64,000 nt of DNA from Acidobacteriota bacterium (GCA_016700175.1 CP065003.1:3296001-3360000), one strand, 5' to 3'; positions 52,595-62,170 are shown, numbered from the stretch's first letter. Notes: generated from the sequence alone by a model not told the origin. Made by a program: numbers and translations.

Positions 52595-54358
52595 TTGAAC
52601 AGACAAAAGTTGACGACCTTCGCCGGCAGGGTGATCTTTGCCGCGCTTTGCTTTGCCGTGCTCTCGGCAACCTCCGAAGCTTCCGATTACAGAGTGGAGA
52701 TCGACTGTAACCACTCAAACGTCTCGAACTCCGATACCGGAGACAGGATCTCCGTGGAGTTTCTTGATCCGGGAGGCAGGATCGTGGGGACCAAGTACAC
52801 GAACGGAGTCAGGAATTGCCTGGTGGCTGAAGCCGTATTCACTTTGTCGGTTTTTGTTGACGTCAGTTCGATCGTCGTCCGTACCTCAGGGAACGACGCC
52901 TTCTACATCGACGAGTTGAGGTTTTACAAAGACGGGCAGCTGATAAAGCACGAAGGCCGTGACAACGGACGCGGATGGTGTCTCTCGACTGATTCGAAAG
53001 ACTCCGAAGGTGCCTGGAAGGATTACGTATCGGGAGGGTGCAGCGCATCGGTCCGGTTCGTTATCGTTGAACGCAGGCCTGCTCCTCCGCCCCCGTCCGC
53101 TTATCAGTACGTTCTGGAGGTCGACTGCAAGCACTCGAGCCTGTCCAACACTCACACCGCGAATCGGATCATCGTGTACTTGTTCGATGAAAGCGGCAAG
53201 TGGGTGGGCGACGCGCGGCGGGAGGGGATGCCGGGCTGTCTGGGCGGAAATACGCAGATAACAATAAACGCCGAGAAACCCGCCGCTAAGGTTCAGATAA
53301 CTACAAATGGAGATGACGCTTTCTTTATTGACCGCTGGATGTTGTACCTGAACAACGCACTGATCAATCAAGAGGGCGACGATGACGGAAGGGGCTGGTG
53401 CCTTTCGACCAATACCGCCGATACTTCGGGAAGCTGGGCCGGAAACCTGATCGGCAGTTGTCAATGGGCCCACACGTTTTCTCTTGGAGTACCCGCCTCG
53501 AGCGTTACGGCCGGAGGGAACGAGCCTGCCTCCTCTTCGGGGGGTAGCCCGCCGTCCGGAAATCCGAACGGATCCCGCCCGAAGGTCTTCGACAAGGGAT
53601 TTACTAATATAGACGCGTCCGCAACCGCGGCCCAATTCGGAGTACGGGGCTGGAACAGGTATATAGCGAACTTTGCATGCAGTAGAAATCTTGGCGTGGG
53701 ACCTGTTTGGGGAACGAAAGTTTATACGGACAATTCATCGATCTGCACTGCGGCCGTGCACGCGGGCTTGATCACGCGGAGTGAGGGCGGGGTTGTCACG
53801 ATCTTTGTGACGGAAGGAAAGGGCGTCTACTTTGGTTCGAGATTGAATGGAATACTGACCATGAACGGCGATGCTTTTCCGGGCAGTTTTTTCTTTGTTT
53901 ACTCAACACCCGATGGCAAAGTCATGGCAGTAGAGCCCAAGGCGAGGGAAACCGCGGCGCAACCCGGGGAAACTGCGGCGCAGCCGGCCCCACCCGCGTT
54001 CGAGCCTCTGCCGCCGAGCCCGAGGCCAAAACCCCCTGCCAGAACGAATGTGGGTCCGATCGGCTGGGACGCGACAGTCGTTTCGCTCGGTCTTCGTGGC
54101 CGCGGCGAGAAACGCTATACATTCCAGTGTTCGGCCAACGGAGCGCTGGGGAGCGTGAAAGGCACGATCCTGTATACCGATGATTCGTCTATATGTTCGG
54201 CGGCTGTTCACGCCGGCGCCATCAAGCGCGAGGAAGGCGGCAGCGTTACGGTTGTCATCCAGCCGGGGCAGTCCTCATACCAGGGCTCAGTCAGGAACGG
54301 AATCACAAGCGGATCGTCAGGTCCGTTCGGGGGCACCTTCGAATTCGTGAGCGGATAA
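52595..54358 (+). CDS. Secreted protein with two tandem beta-domains and two LCCL domains
   Basis: 587 residues starting at a TTG with AGGAG 10 bases upstream. After the signal peptide (NRQKLTTFAGRVIFAALCFAVLSATSEAS) two homologous domains occur, about residues 29-150 and 170-290. Each has VE(I/V)DC-HS at the start, a GNDAFYIDELRFYKDG or GDDAFFIDRWMLYLNN core and GRGWCLST at the end. After Gly/Ser- and Pro-rich linkers come two LCCL domains, recognised by VYTDNSSICTAAVHAGLI and LYTDDSSICSAAVHAGAI. LCCL modules are extracellular, disulfide-bonded and linked to carbohydrate or lipid binding. Overall role unknown; likely a surface adhesin or binding protein. Confidence 0.82.
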   Translation: MNRQKLTTFAGRVIFAALCFAVLSATSEASDYRVEIDCNHSNVSNSDTGDRISVEFLDPGGRIVGTKYTNGVRNCLVAEAVFTLSVFVDVSSIVVRTSGNDAFYIDELRFYKDGQLIKHEGRDNGRGWCLSTDSKDSEGAWKDYVSGGCSASVRFVIVERRPAPPPPSAYQYVLEVDCKHSSLSNTHTANRIIVYLFDESGKWVGDARREGMPGCLGGNTQITINAEKPAAKVQITTNGDDAFFIDRWMLYLNNALINQEGDDDGRGWCLSTNTADTSGSWAGNLIGSCQWAHTFSLGVPASSVTAGGNEPASSSGGSPPSGNPNGSRPKVFDKGFTNIDASATAAQFGVRGWNRYIANFACSRNLGVGPVWGTKVYTDNSSICTAAVHAGLITRSEGGVVTIFVTEGKGVYFGSRLNGILTMNGDAFPGSFFFVYSTPDGKVMAVEPKARETAAQPGETAAQPAPPAFEPLPPSPRPKPPARTNVGPIGWDATVVSLGLRGRGEKRYTFQCSANGALGSVKGTILYTDDSSICSAAVHAGAIKREEGGSVTVVIQPGQSSYQGSVRNGITSGSSGPFGGTFEFVSG

Positions 54359-54366
54359 AACGACAG

Positions 54367-54390
54367 GGCGCCGGCATCGAAAGCGGCGCC
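54367..54390 (+). terminator. Terminator-like hairpin
   Basis: GGCGCCG / CGGCGCC, perfect 7-bp stem with a ten-base loop, 8 bases after the LCCL gene's stop. It lacks a long T-tract, so termination may be factor-assisted. Confidence 0.55.
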
Positions 54391-54408
54391 TTAGATATCA
54401 TGAACTTC

Positions 54409-54494
54409 GTGCCGCTTTGTGCTGCTCCGTGGTCAATTTCCCTCAGTACGTTCGATACCACGAAGAAGCACAGAGCGACACGAAGTTCGTCTGT
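54409..54494. repeat. CTTCGTGCCGCTTTGTGC inverted repeat
   Basis: CTTCGTGCCGCTTTGTGCTG pairs with AGCACAGAGCGACACGAAG across about 30 bases, with CCGTGGT / ACCACG extending it. It lies downstream of the LCCL gene. From 54495 to 54810 I see no supportable gene. Confidence 0.7.
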
Positions 54495-54810
54495 CGTATC
54501 GAGTGACACGGGACATACGAGACGCGGATTGCCCTGCCCGTGGAGATCTCGGAAACATCGGCGTCTCCCTTCCTTCCGTTCACGAACCTGGCACTCAGGG
54601 GCTCAGGCCGCACTTCACATCTCCCGGATCTCCGGCTTTTTCGACCCTTGGACAGGCCATTAGGAGTTCCGGAACTTCTCCGCGAACCTTTTCCCCGGAT
54701 GATCGTTGATCAATCAGAACACATTGCTAATCTGCCCTCTGGATCCGGCTTCTTCTCAAAGGGGTTCCGAGCGTGCGGTGATCAATGCAGGCGCTTCTCC
54801 GGAGGTTCAA

Positions 54811-55443
54811 ATGGCCGAACCGCTTACCAGCAACGAACAAAATACAGGTGTTTCATTGTACGTCGTCCTCGCGTTTGGACTTATTGTCGCCGTCGTATTC
54901 TTTCTTGCGGCCGGAGTTCCTTATCTCCTTCCCGGCTCTGAGTCCATAAGGGGATTCGCCGGCCGCGAACCGTGGATCCTCGCACACATAGTCGCGGGCG
55001 GAGCCGCGATCTTCATAGGGCCGTTTCAGATCTGGATGGGACTCAGGCGCAAGGCTCTATCGGTCCATCGGAAACTCGGCTACGCATATTTGACTTCCAT
55101 CGCGGTCAGCAGCGTTTCCGCGTTCTACCTGGCCGCGACGACGCTGAACGGATGGATGTTCGGGCTCGGGCTCGCGGGACTCGGGCTGGCGTGGGTGGTG
55201 ACCACCGGCCTCGCCGTCATCGCCGTCCGCAAACACGATTACCTACAGCATCAGGAGTGGATGATCCGGAGCTATGTCGTTACATTCGGATTCGTCTTCT
55301 TCCGGATCTTCGTTGTGGGAAGCAGCATTCTCGAGGTCGGCGAGATCCGTGAGCGTCTGACCGTCGCCAGCTGGATCTGCTGGTCGCTGCCCCTGCTTGT
55401 CACGGAAGCGGCGATCCAGGGGAGGAAGATCTTCAGGGTCTGA
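54811..55443 (+). CDS. DUF2306 membrane protein
   Basis: 210 residues from the ATG at 54811, preceded by GGAGG at ideal spacing; the upstream in-frame extension is rejected. Six or so transmembrane helices are predicted. The pattern ILAHIVAGGAAIFIGPFQIWMGLRRKALSVHRKLGYAYL with later KHDYLQHQEWMIRSY is the DUF2306 signature (paired His residues facing the membrane). Function not established. The kinase gene follows after 61 bases on the same strand. Confidence 0.85.
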   Translation: MAEPLTSNEQNTGVSLYVVLAFGLIVAVVFFLAAGVPYLLPGSESIRGFAGREPWILAHIVAGGAAIFIGPFQIWMGLRRKALSVHRKLGYAYLTSIAVSSVSAFYLAATTLNGWMFGLGLAGLGLAWVVTTGLAVIAVRKHDYLQHQEWMIRSYVVTFGFVFFRIFVVGSSILEVGEIRERLTVASWICWSLPLLVTEAAIQGRKIFRV

Positions 55444-55504
55444 CCTCTGCCGTCTGAATCGCTTGCCGGGTGTGGTATCTTGTTTGGGTTCCGATCACAG
55501 CAGG

Positions 55505-57196
55505 ATGCTCCAATCCGGTTCAATACTTGAAAGCCGTTACAAGATAGTCCGGCCGCTCGGGCAGGGCGGGATGGGCGCTGTCTACGAGGCGGTCGACCAG
55601 AGGTTCGGGACGCCGGTCGCGGTAAAGGAGATCCTCCTCGAGCTCGGCGCGAATGCCGACGAGGCGAAGCGCAAGATGGTTCGCGAGGCGTTCGAGCGCG
55701 AGGCAAAGGCGCTCGCCAACGCGCGGCACGAGGCCGTACCGTTCGTTCGCGACTATTTTTCGGAAGGCGACAGCGAGTTCCTCGTGATGGAACTGGTCGA
55801 AGGCGAAGAACTGGCGGAGCTGCTCGCTGCGCGCCGGGCGCCGTTTACGGTCGAAGAATCCCTCGGTTGGCTCGATCAGCTTCTCGACGCGCTGGACTAT
55901 CTTCACACTCTCACTCCGCCGATCGTCCATCGCGACATCAAGCCGCAGAACCTCAAGCTGAACGCAAGGGGCCGCGTGAAGCTCCTGGATTTCGGGATCG
56001 CGAAGAGCATCGACGCGGGAAGCGCGACCGTCACGAGCCACACGTTCCTCGCGGCGACACTGAACTACTCGCCGATCGAACAGATACTCAGGGTTATAGA
56101 TCCGACATTCCGCGAGTTCATCCTCTTAAGCCACAAAGAAAAGGCGGGGGCGGTTCTCTCGCAGGCGACCGATGCCAGGTGCGACATCTACGCTCTGGGA
56201 GCGACGTTCTACCACCTCCTCACAAACCGGATCCCGGTCGACGCCACGAAGCGCGCGGTCGAAGTCTGGTCCGGCAAGGACGATCCGCTCGAAGCTCCTT
56301 CCGCATTGAATCCCTCGATCCCGGAAGCCCTTTCCGCTTTTCTTTTGAGCTCGATGGCGATCGAACGCGACGACCGCTTCGTGTCTGCAAGGGAGATGAG
56401 GCGGGCGATGCCGACCGGCGCCGCAAGCCGCACAGACGAGCACCCTTCGTTCGACGCTCCGACGGTCGCGGGTCTGCCGCCCGATACGTTTGGGGATCGC
56501 GATGCCGGGCTTGCCGAGAAGATGCGCGCAAAGACCGAGCATCTCCCGCCTGCGACGGGATCTTCTTCGGCGGACGACACGGTCGCGGGCCCGACGGTGG
56601 TCGATGCCGATCCTGGAGCGACCCAGAAAGCGGACACGATGGCGGGGGATAGCGCGAATACGTTCTCTGAGCCGGTGCAAACGCGGGGCCCGGACAAGAC
56701 CCGGGACACGGGCGGAACGGACGCTTCCGGACTTCAAGGCATTTCCGCGCAAGAAGCCGAGCGGGGCGAAATGGAAAGCCCGGCGGCATCTTCGTTCGTC
56801 AGGCGACGGTGGATCCTTCCCGCGGCGGGCGGGGCCGGGATCCTGCTCGGCGCGATTTTCCTCGGCGCCGCGTGGCTGGCGATGCCTGATCCTTCTCCAC
56901 CCGATCCGCTCGCGGATTCGAACTCCGCAGTCATCACGAATTCTGACGATCCTTCGCCGGTCCCGACGGTCTCCGTGACCCCGTTCGAATCCTCGATCCC
57001 GGAAACTCCGATACCCGAGACGACGAAGCAGCCGGCGGATACGGTACGGACGCCGGCGCCGGCCGCCACCAGAACCCCTCGCGCCGTAGCCGACCCGACC
57101 CGGCCGCCCCGAACTCCTACTCCCAGACCGCGCACGCCGACGCCCACCCCTAAGAGAATGACCGACGACTGCCTATACAACGGGAGGTGCGGATGA
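55505..57196 (+). CDS. Membrane Ser/Thr protein kinase (PknB-type)
   Basis: 563 residues from the ATG at 55505. The kinase domain (about 12-290) has the Gly loop LGQGGMGAVYEA, Lys41, HRD at Asp144 (VHRDIKPQNL) and DFG at Asp162. The activation segment is odd: after LNYSPIEQ (in place of the usual APE) there is an extra segment of about 28 residues (ILRVIDPTFREFILLSHKEK...) before SDIYSLG-like CDIYALG. A disordered linker, one transmembrane helix (about 464-486) and a Pro/Thr-rich external tail ending DDCLYNGRCG follow. The stop overlaps the next gene's ATG (ATGA), so the two are coupled. Confidence 0.9.
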   Translation: MLQSGSILESRYKIVRPLGQGGMGAVYEAVDQRFGTPVAVKEILLELGANADEAKRKMVREAFEREAKALANARHEAVPFVRDYFSEGDSEFLVMELVEGEELAELLAARRAPFTVEESLGWLDQLLDALDYLHTLTPPIVHRDIKPQNLKLNARGRVKLLDFGIAKSIDAGSATVTSHTFLAATLNYSPIEQILRVIDPTFREFILLSHKEKAGAVLSQATDARCDIYALGATFYHLLTNRIPVDATKRAVEVWSGKDDPLEAPSALNPSIPEALSAFLLSSMAIERDDRFVSAREMRRAMPTGAASRTDEHPSFDAPTVAGLPPDTFGDRDAGLAEKMRAKTEHLPPATGSSSADDTVAGPTVVDADPGATQKADTMAGDSANTFSEPVQTRGPDKTRDTGGTDASGLQGISAQEAERGEMESPAASSFVRRRWILPAAGGAGILLGAIFLGAAWLAMPDPSPPDPLADSNSAVITNSDDPSPVPTVSVTPFESSIPETPIPETTKQPADTVRTPAPAATRTPRAVADPTRPPRTPTPRPRTPTPTPKRMTDDCLYNGRCG

Positions 57197-58776
57197 GAAC
57201 AGGAGCGGCAAAGCGATCGACGGCAATTGCGCTGACCGTTCTATTGTCTTTGGCAGCTGTGACGTCCGTTCAGTCGCGGCCTTTCTCGCGTGAAAGGTTA
57301 GTGAAGGTCCTTTCGTGGATCGGCACGCATCCCGTGCCTGTTTCACAGGTACTCCGGATCGCGTTCGCGGAAGAGATCCGGAAACAAGGTGTCGATTTCA
57401 AACCTGACACCAACGATCAGAGGATGTTTGCAGTCAGCGGCGCAACAAACGCCGAGCTTCTCGCGATCCGGGAGTCTTACCGCGAATCGCCATTCACTCT
57501 AGCCCAGATCAAGAATGCTCTCGAGGTGATCTCGGACGGGTCCGTGGACCGTGCTGTCAGAGAAAAGGTGATTGCCGACATTGAACGGCGGGGCGTGGAT
57601 TTCAGGGTAGACGGGCAGATCGAAAGGGATCTCGGGGCCCTTCGGGCAGATGAGGTATTCGTCGCCTCCGTGATGAAGGGATATCGCGGGACGGATTTCC
57701 ACGCGGGTTGGGTGGAGGTGGGGGAGAGCCTTCACGCGATCGATGTAAATCCCGTCAGTGGAAGGGTTTACGTGGCAAGCACTGGAAAGCCCGGCACTCT
57801 CTGGCTCATCACTCCCGGCAATAACCAAGTGAGCAAAGCGGCCGATATTTTTGAGAACCGGGTCCCTTCGATCGTAGTGGTCGATCCCGTGTCGAACCTC
57901 GTCATTTTGCCGTTGCCGGGGGACAGGAAGGTGATCACGATCGGGGGATCGGTCCCGGAAGTGAAGTTCCTGGCGCTGGCGGCCGACATCGTCGGCGGCG
58001 TCGCGGTCGATCCGGTAGCCGGAAGGATCTACACGACCTTGTTCGTTCAGAAGGGAGCGGGTGCCGCGGTACAGGGATACCAGGCTCAGGTGCCGGTCCC
58101 CGAGGAGTCGGGCATCATCTCTGCGGACCTCTCTACCGGATCTCAGAGGAGTATTGTCGTTGGGGAGTTCGTGCGGGAGATCGACGTTGATCCCTTGAGG
58201 AGGAAGATCCTTGCGCTGTTCGACAAAGGTGTCGCGATCGTCGATGCGAGAGACGGCTCCGTTCAGAGAAAGGTGGTCATCGGAAATCAGCCCTGCGGCC
58301 TGGTCCTGAACCTCGTAGCCGGAGCCGCTTTCGCGGGAGACTGCGGCGCGAGACGCATATTCCGGATCGGTTATGACGGCGCGCTTGAAGGGTCTTTCCC
58401 GACATCGGCGATGCCTGAAGAATTGTTTGTCGATCCCGTTTCCAACCGTCTTTTCTGGGTTTCGAGGGACGGGCTCGCGTGGAGCGACTTTGACGGAAGG
58501 GAGATCTCTTCATTTACTAATGGCTTTACCTACAGCGGAGATCTGCCGGATGTGACCAAGCGGGGCGTTGCCGTGGACCCTCTGCGGAATCGCGCATTTG
58601 CGGTCGCCGCCCGGAACAAAGATCTTATCGTGATCGAAGACGGCAGAAGCGAGGTCCGGACACTGAGTTTGCCCGGTCCGCCGAACGGATACCTTGCTCT
58701 GAACCCGGCTACGGGACATCTGTACGTTCCCCTCGAGAATGGGAATGTGGCGATCGTAAGGGAAGGAGCGCCTTGA
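57193..58776 (+). CDS. Secreted beta-propeller (YncE/NHL-like) protein
   Basis: 527 residues from the ATG at 57193, preceded by GGGAGG and overlapping the kinase stop. Signal peptide RTGAAKRSTAIALTVLLSLAAVTSVQS. Residues 30-160 are helical with two copies of a motif (EEIRKQGVDFKPD and ADIERRGVDFRVD). The rest is a propeller of about seven blades with the recurring phrase IDVNPVSGRVYVAS, VVVDPVSNLVILPL, VAVDPVAGRIYTTL, LALNPATGHLYVPL. It probably acts outside the membrane, perhaps with the external tail of the kinase; that partnership is inferred from coupling only. Confidence 0.8.
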   Translation: MRTGAAKRSTAIALTVLLSLAAVTSVQSRPFSRERLVKVLSWIGTHPVPVSQVLRIAFAEEIRKQGVDFKPDTNDQRMFAVSGATNAELLAIRESYRESPFTLAQIKNALEVISDGSVDRAVREKVIADIERRGVDFRVDGQIERDLGALRADEVFVASVMKGYRGTDFHAGWVEVGESLHAIDVNPVSGRVYVASTGKPGTLWLITPGNNQVSKAADIFENRVPSIVVVDPVSNLVILPLPGDRKVITIGGSVPEVKFLALAADIVGGVAVDPVAGRIYTTLFVQKGAGAAVQGYQAQVPVPEESGIISADLSTGSQRSIVVGEFVREIDVDPLRRKILALFDKGVAIVDARDGSVQRKVVIGNQPCGLVLNLVAGAAFAGDCGARRIFRIGYDGALEGSFPTSAMPEELFVDPVSNRLFWVSRDGLAWSDFDGREISSFTNGFTYSGDLPDVTKRGVAVDPLRNRAFAVAARNKDLIVIEDGRSEVRTLSLPGPPNGYLALNPATGHLYVPLENGNVAIVREGAP

Positions 58777-58830
58777 GGACCCCGTATTGAATAGTGCCGC
58801 GGCCGTGCGCGCGGACCTGATGGAGGAAAT

Positions 58831-59343
58831 GTGAAAGCTCACCGAATTGCACTGACCGTCGTTCTCTTACTTTTGCCGGCCGCCGCCGTTCATTCGCAGG
58901 CCAGGAAATGCGACGAAGCGGACTCTATCACGGGTGTGAAGAGGACCGCTTCGAAGGGATTCGAATACCTGATCTTCGAGATCCGGAGGGACTGGACGTC
59001 CGATTCGCCTTTTTCGCCGGGATCGTACCGGGTCGAAGAAGCGGAACCGCCATTCACCGATTACAGCGGCGAGGAGACCATCCCAGTCTCGGGCGCAAAG
59101 TTCAGAAAGGTAACCTTCATTTCGGTCAAGCTCTATTCGAACGACGACTACTGCGAGATCGATACAACCGGATTCAAACCCGGAGACCTTGTTAAAGATC
59201 TGAAGCTCCTGTACGCGTTCGAAGGCGTCGCCGAGTTTGCTGTGGGGTTCGCGGAGGACGCTCGCTTCATCTCCGGCTATTCTTACGACGCGGGCAATTA
59301 CACTAAGGTCGTGATGAAGTTCGGAAGGGTCAAGAAGCAGTGA
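58831..59343 (+). CDS. Small secreted protein of unknown function
   Basis: 170 residues starting at a GTG with GGAGGAAAT directly upstream. Signal peptide (KAHRIALTVVLLLLPAAAVHSQ) followed by a beta-rich domain with two cysteines (RKCDEAD, DYCEID). No family recognised. It follows the propeller gene by 54 bases and is probably in the same operon. It ends KKQ-stop. Confidence 0.68.
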   Translation: MKAHRIALTVVLLLLPAAAVHSQARKCDEADSITGVKRTASKGFEYLIFEIRRDWTSDSPFSPGSYRVEEAEPPFTDYSGEETIPVSGAKFRKVTFISVKLYSNDDYCEIDTTGFKPGDLVKDLKLLYAFEGVAEFAVGFAEDARFISGYSYDAGNYTKVVMKFGRVKKQ

Positions 59344-59370
59344 GATCTTTCGGCGCCCGGATTCGGACTA

Positions 59371-59697
59371 ATGCCTTTCGATACAAGATCAGACGGCAAG
59401 TCGGATTCACTCAAAGAGAAAAAAGACACTGCCGATGAGGACGGCGGCTTCAGGGGGATCCGTTGTCCGTTGTGCTTCTGGACACCGGTCCGCACAAGCA
59501 TCTGGCAGTGCGGGAACGCCGGCCCGCCGGAGAGCTTCTCAAACGGCTGCTTCACGGCCTGGAACACCTTCGAAACACGCGGCCGATGTCCGGGATGCCG
59601 ACATCAATGGAAGTACACTTCCTGTCACAGATGCCTGCGCTGGTCAGCTCACGAGGACTGGTACGAACCGGTCGACAGCGCTCGGCGGGACTCCTAA
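59371..59697 (+). CDS. Small zinc-ribbon protein
   Basis: 108 residues, no signal peptide. Cysteines are arranged as zinc knuckles: CPLC, WQC, CPGC and SCHRC, with Trp/His-rich surroundings (AWNTFETRGRCPGC, HQWKYTSCHRCLRW, SAHEDWYEP). I recall similar small proteins in other bacteria that end in an HEDWYE motif, all uncharacterised. A role in nucleic-acid or protein binding is only a guess. The spacing of 27 bases from the preceding gene suggests co-transcription. Confidence 0.72.
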   Translation: MPFDTRSDGKSDSLKEKKDTADEDGGFRGIRCPLCFWTPVRTSIWQCGNAGPPESFSNGCFTAWNTFETRGRCPGCRHQWKYTSCHRCLRWSAHEDWYEPVDSARRDS

Positions 59698-59928
59698 CCT
59701 CTGCGAACATCGCCACTTGCATCTTCGCGAGCGCTTGAATTTTGTTGACTAAGTTCTCTCACAGGAATATAGTCGGCGGCACACTCCTCAAATAGTCTTC
59801 CAAGACGCAAGAGCGCGGAGCCGTCCAGATGCGGATGGTCCGCGGACTTCTCGTTTCTGGGCATCCACTCTTTGATCCGGAGTCCGCCGGTGCGGCGGCC
59901 GCCGGAACCTAACAACGGAGGCATCAGA

Positions 59929-60750
59929 ATGCGAATTCTCTTTCTCGTTTCGATAATTTGTGGGTCACTCGCAGGCGCGGCATTCGGACAGTGCAGCGAT
60001 GCGGACAAGGCTGCGCTCGAGGCGCTCGACAAGGCCTGGGGCACGGCCTCTCAGAAAGGCGACAGGGCGACACTCGAGAGTTTCATCGCCGCCGATTTTC
60101 GGGCGCTTCCCGGAATGGGCACAAAGGCGGAGACCATCAGCAATGCCGTCGCAAACGCTCAACAAACCGGCGGAACGCCTGCCGGCAATGTGACTTGGGA
60201 CCGGTACATCATCACCTGTACACCCAACTCGGCGACGATTACGCACAGGAACATCATTGTCTCGGACGACGGACCCGACGGGCGGGAGACCACGACGTGG
60301 GCGAGGAGCATACACGTGCTCGAGAAGCGCGGCGGCAAGTGGCAGCTTGTGAGCACGACCGGCCACGAGATGGACGACGAGATGGCTCTGTACTACATGG
60401 ACCTCGATTGGACCGAAGCAAACCTGAAGCGGGACAAGGCCTGGTTCGAAAGGAACTTCGCCGACGAGTACGCCAGCGTGAGCAGCACCGACGGAAGCGT
60501 TTCCGGGAAAGGAGCCGACATCGAGGAAACGTTGAACAGCAAGGCGAAAACGGAGATGACCGAATCCACCAACCAGATGATAAGGGTCGATCGCAACGTC
60601 GGCGTAATCATCGGGATCTATCACTGGAAAGGAACCGACGAAAATGGGAAGCCTTTCGATAACCGGGTCCGGTACACAGACACATACGTGAAACGGAACG
60701 GGCGGTGGCAGGTTCTCTCGACGATCTCGGTACCTATCAAAGAGAATTGA
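59929..60750 (+). CDS. Secreted protein with two DUF4440/NTF2-like domains
   Basis: 273 residues from the ATG at 59929 (GGAGG upstream) with a signal peptide (MRILFLVSIICGSLAGAAFGQ). Domain one: ALEALDKAWGTASQKGDRATLESFIAADFRAL ... ARSIHVLEKRGGKWQLVSTTGHEM. Domain two: DLDWTEANLKRDKAWFERNFADEYASVSS ... RYTDTYVKRNGRWQVLSTISVPI. Same architecture as the lipoprotein at 37663, here without a lipobox. Function unknown. A terminator-like hairpin follows. Confidence 0.83.
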   Translation: MRILFLVSIICGSLAGAAFGQCSDADKAALEALDKAWGTASQKGDRATLESFIAADFRALPGMGTKAETISNAVANAQQTGGTPAGNVTWDRYIITCTPNSATITHRNIIVSDDGPDGRETTTWARSIHVLEKRGGKWQLVSTTGHEMDDEMALYYMDLDWTEANLKRDKAWFERNFADEYASVSSTDGSVSGKGADIEETLNSKAKTEMTESTNQMIRVDRNVGVIIGIYHWKGTDENGKPFDNRVRYTDTYVKRNGRWQVLSTISVPIKEN

Positions 60751-60768
60751 TCCTGAAGAACAACGAGG

Positions 60769-60806
60769 GCGCGGGGCTGTGAAAACGGTACCCGCGTCTT
60801 CTTTTG
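60769..60806 (+). terminator. Probable rho-independent terminator
   Basis: GCGCGGG / CCCGCGT stem (one G-T pair) with a 15-base loop, then CTTCTTTTG. The following stretch to 61090 contains no gene I can support. Confidence 0.6.
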
Positions 60807-61090
60807 AAAGCGTCGCAAGCCGGGTCCTGATTCCCATTACCGCACTTCTGCTGCGATCCGGTGACCCATAAACGATATCGCGAAATCCCAAAAATCGTTT
60901 ACTTTCGCGGGCGGGCAGTATATAAGTCTCACATCCTTGACCGGAAAATTGTAGTGATGCGGGGTCGGAAAGGCGTCTTTCTGATCGTTTCCGCTTCTCT
61001 TAAACCGGTTCGTTCTTGGGTTCGGGGCCTGCAAAGCAGCACCGAAGGCACTCGATCCCGCAATCTTTGACAATAAGGAAAGAGTGAATA

Positions 61091-61636
61091 ATGGCGTACA
61101 GAGACACAAGCCTCAATCTAGGGGTATCAGAAGGGGTGGACTTTAATAACGGGGTGTACAACGTCGATCAGGCAGTCGGGGGGCCCGAAGTTGGTACCAA
61201 TGCGCCAGCGGCCAATATGGTCACGGACATGCAGCTGATCTATTACTTCAGCTACATCATTTACAGGGACGGCAACAAGCAGCATTTCCCGAGCAAGCCG
61301 GGAGAGCGGTTCGACTATACGCCGTCCCACATGAACTACCATTCGGAGCACACGAAGCAGCAGGCGTCGGCGATCATCTGGAGGTTTCAGACGGATGTCC
61401 TGCGGCGCGGAAAGCCGGTTTACAGGGACGGAAGGTGCGATCCGGCGACCGGGAAGTATTCAACTATCTCCCAGAGCCTGTACACGATCAGCTTGTTCAA
61501 CTTCTATTACGGCCACACGGTAAAAGGGGCTTACGGCGTGGATGACTGGCAGGGCTACCTGATGAGCGACCCACTCCTTCCCGAGCAGCTGAGATGGGAG
61601 CTCAAGTTCCGGGACCCGGCACTTACGTGGATGTAG
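61091..61636 (+). CDS. Unrecognised cytoplasmic protein, possibly a divergent peptidoglycan-binding-like fold
   Basis: 181 residues, no signal peptide; AAGGAAAGAG lies upstream. The layout VGTNAPAANMVTDMQLIYYF ... SAIIWRFQTDVLRRGKPVYRDGRCDPATGKYSTI resembles the peptidoglycan-binding-like pattern VGxNxxNxxxDVxxVQxLLN ... AIxxFQ ... DGxVDPxxxT. The match is loose and the family call is tentative. It precedes, on the same strand, a small caspase-fold-like gene and may function with it. Confidence 0.6.
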   Translation: MAYRDTSLNLGVSEGVDFNNGVYNVDQAVGGPEVGTNAPAANMVTDMQLIYYFSYIIYRDGNKQHFPSKPGERFDYTPSHMNYHSEHTKQQASAIIWRFQTDVLRRGKPVYRDGRCDPATGKYSTISQSLYTISLFNFYYGHTVKGAYGVDDWQGYLMSDPLLPEQLRWELKFRDPALTWM

Positions 61637-62170
61637 CTCCGCAAGCGGTTGAAGTAGACCCACGCCCATACGAGCGTCGGTCAGTTCGAGGTTGTCTGAA
61701 AGGCAGATCTCGACGCCATTCCCGATCGTTTCGCACGAAAGATCGCGTTGCCGGGAAACATCAGTCGCGCCCGGCTAGAGTCGGGGGGCAACCGGGTGTA
61801 CAAAATTGGACAGGGGCTTTTGCCGCGAGATAGCCGGCAGAAGCCGGCGAAATAATCTATTGGCAATTTCGGTGACCCCGCTGAAGCTGGGAGCAACTGA
61901 TGGTCATTTTCTCTCTATTGTGGGCTCAGACATGATTGCAGGAATCTTTGCCCTTGGCTTTCAGACAGCCTCATCTGGAAACTCATTTGATTCGTAGCCC
62001 GCCTCAGCCTGTCGTCAATTGGGCTGAATGCTATTGGCGCAGATTGCGCTCCAGCGGAGTGCGGTCTTCCCGCCTTCGTTTGAGCTGCCTTTCGCGTTAG
62101 GCAATATGGATCGTCGAAGTCCGTCCCCGGCGCAAGGTCGAAGTTATCGTTAATTCAGGAGGAATTGCAG
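61637..62170. other. Non-coding gap of about 530 bases
   Basis: No open frame here has a ribosome site or recognisable product. A short palindrome GCCGGC-AGAA-GCCGGC lies near 61833-61848. The 3' end carries AGGAGGAATTGCAG, the ribosome site of the next gene. It could hold decayed coding sequence, but I see no homology to name. Confidence 0.5.
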
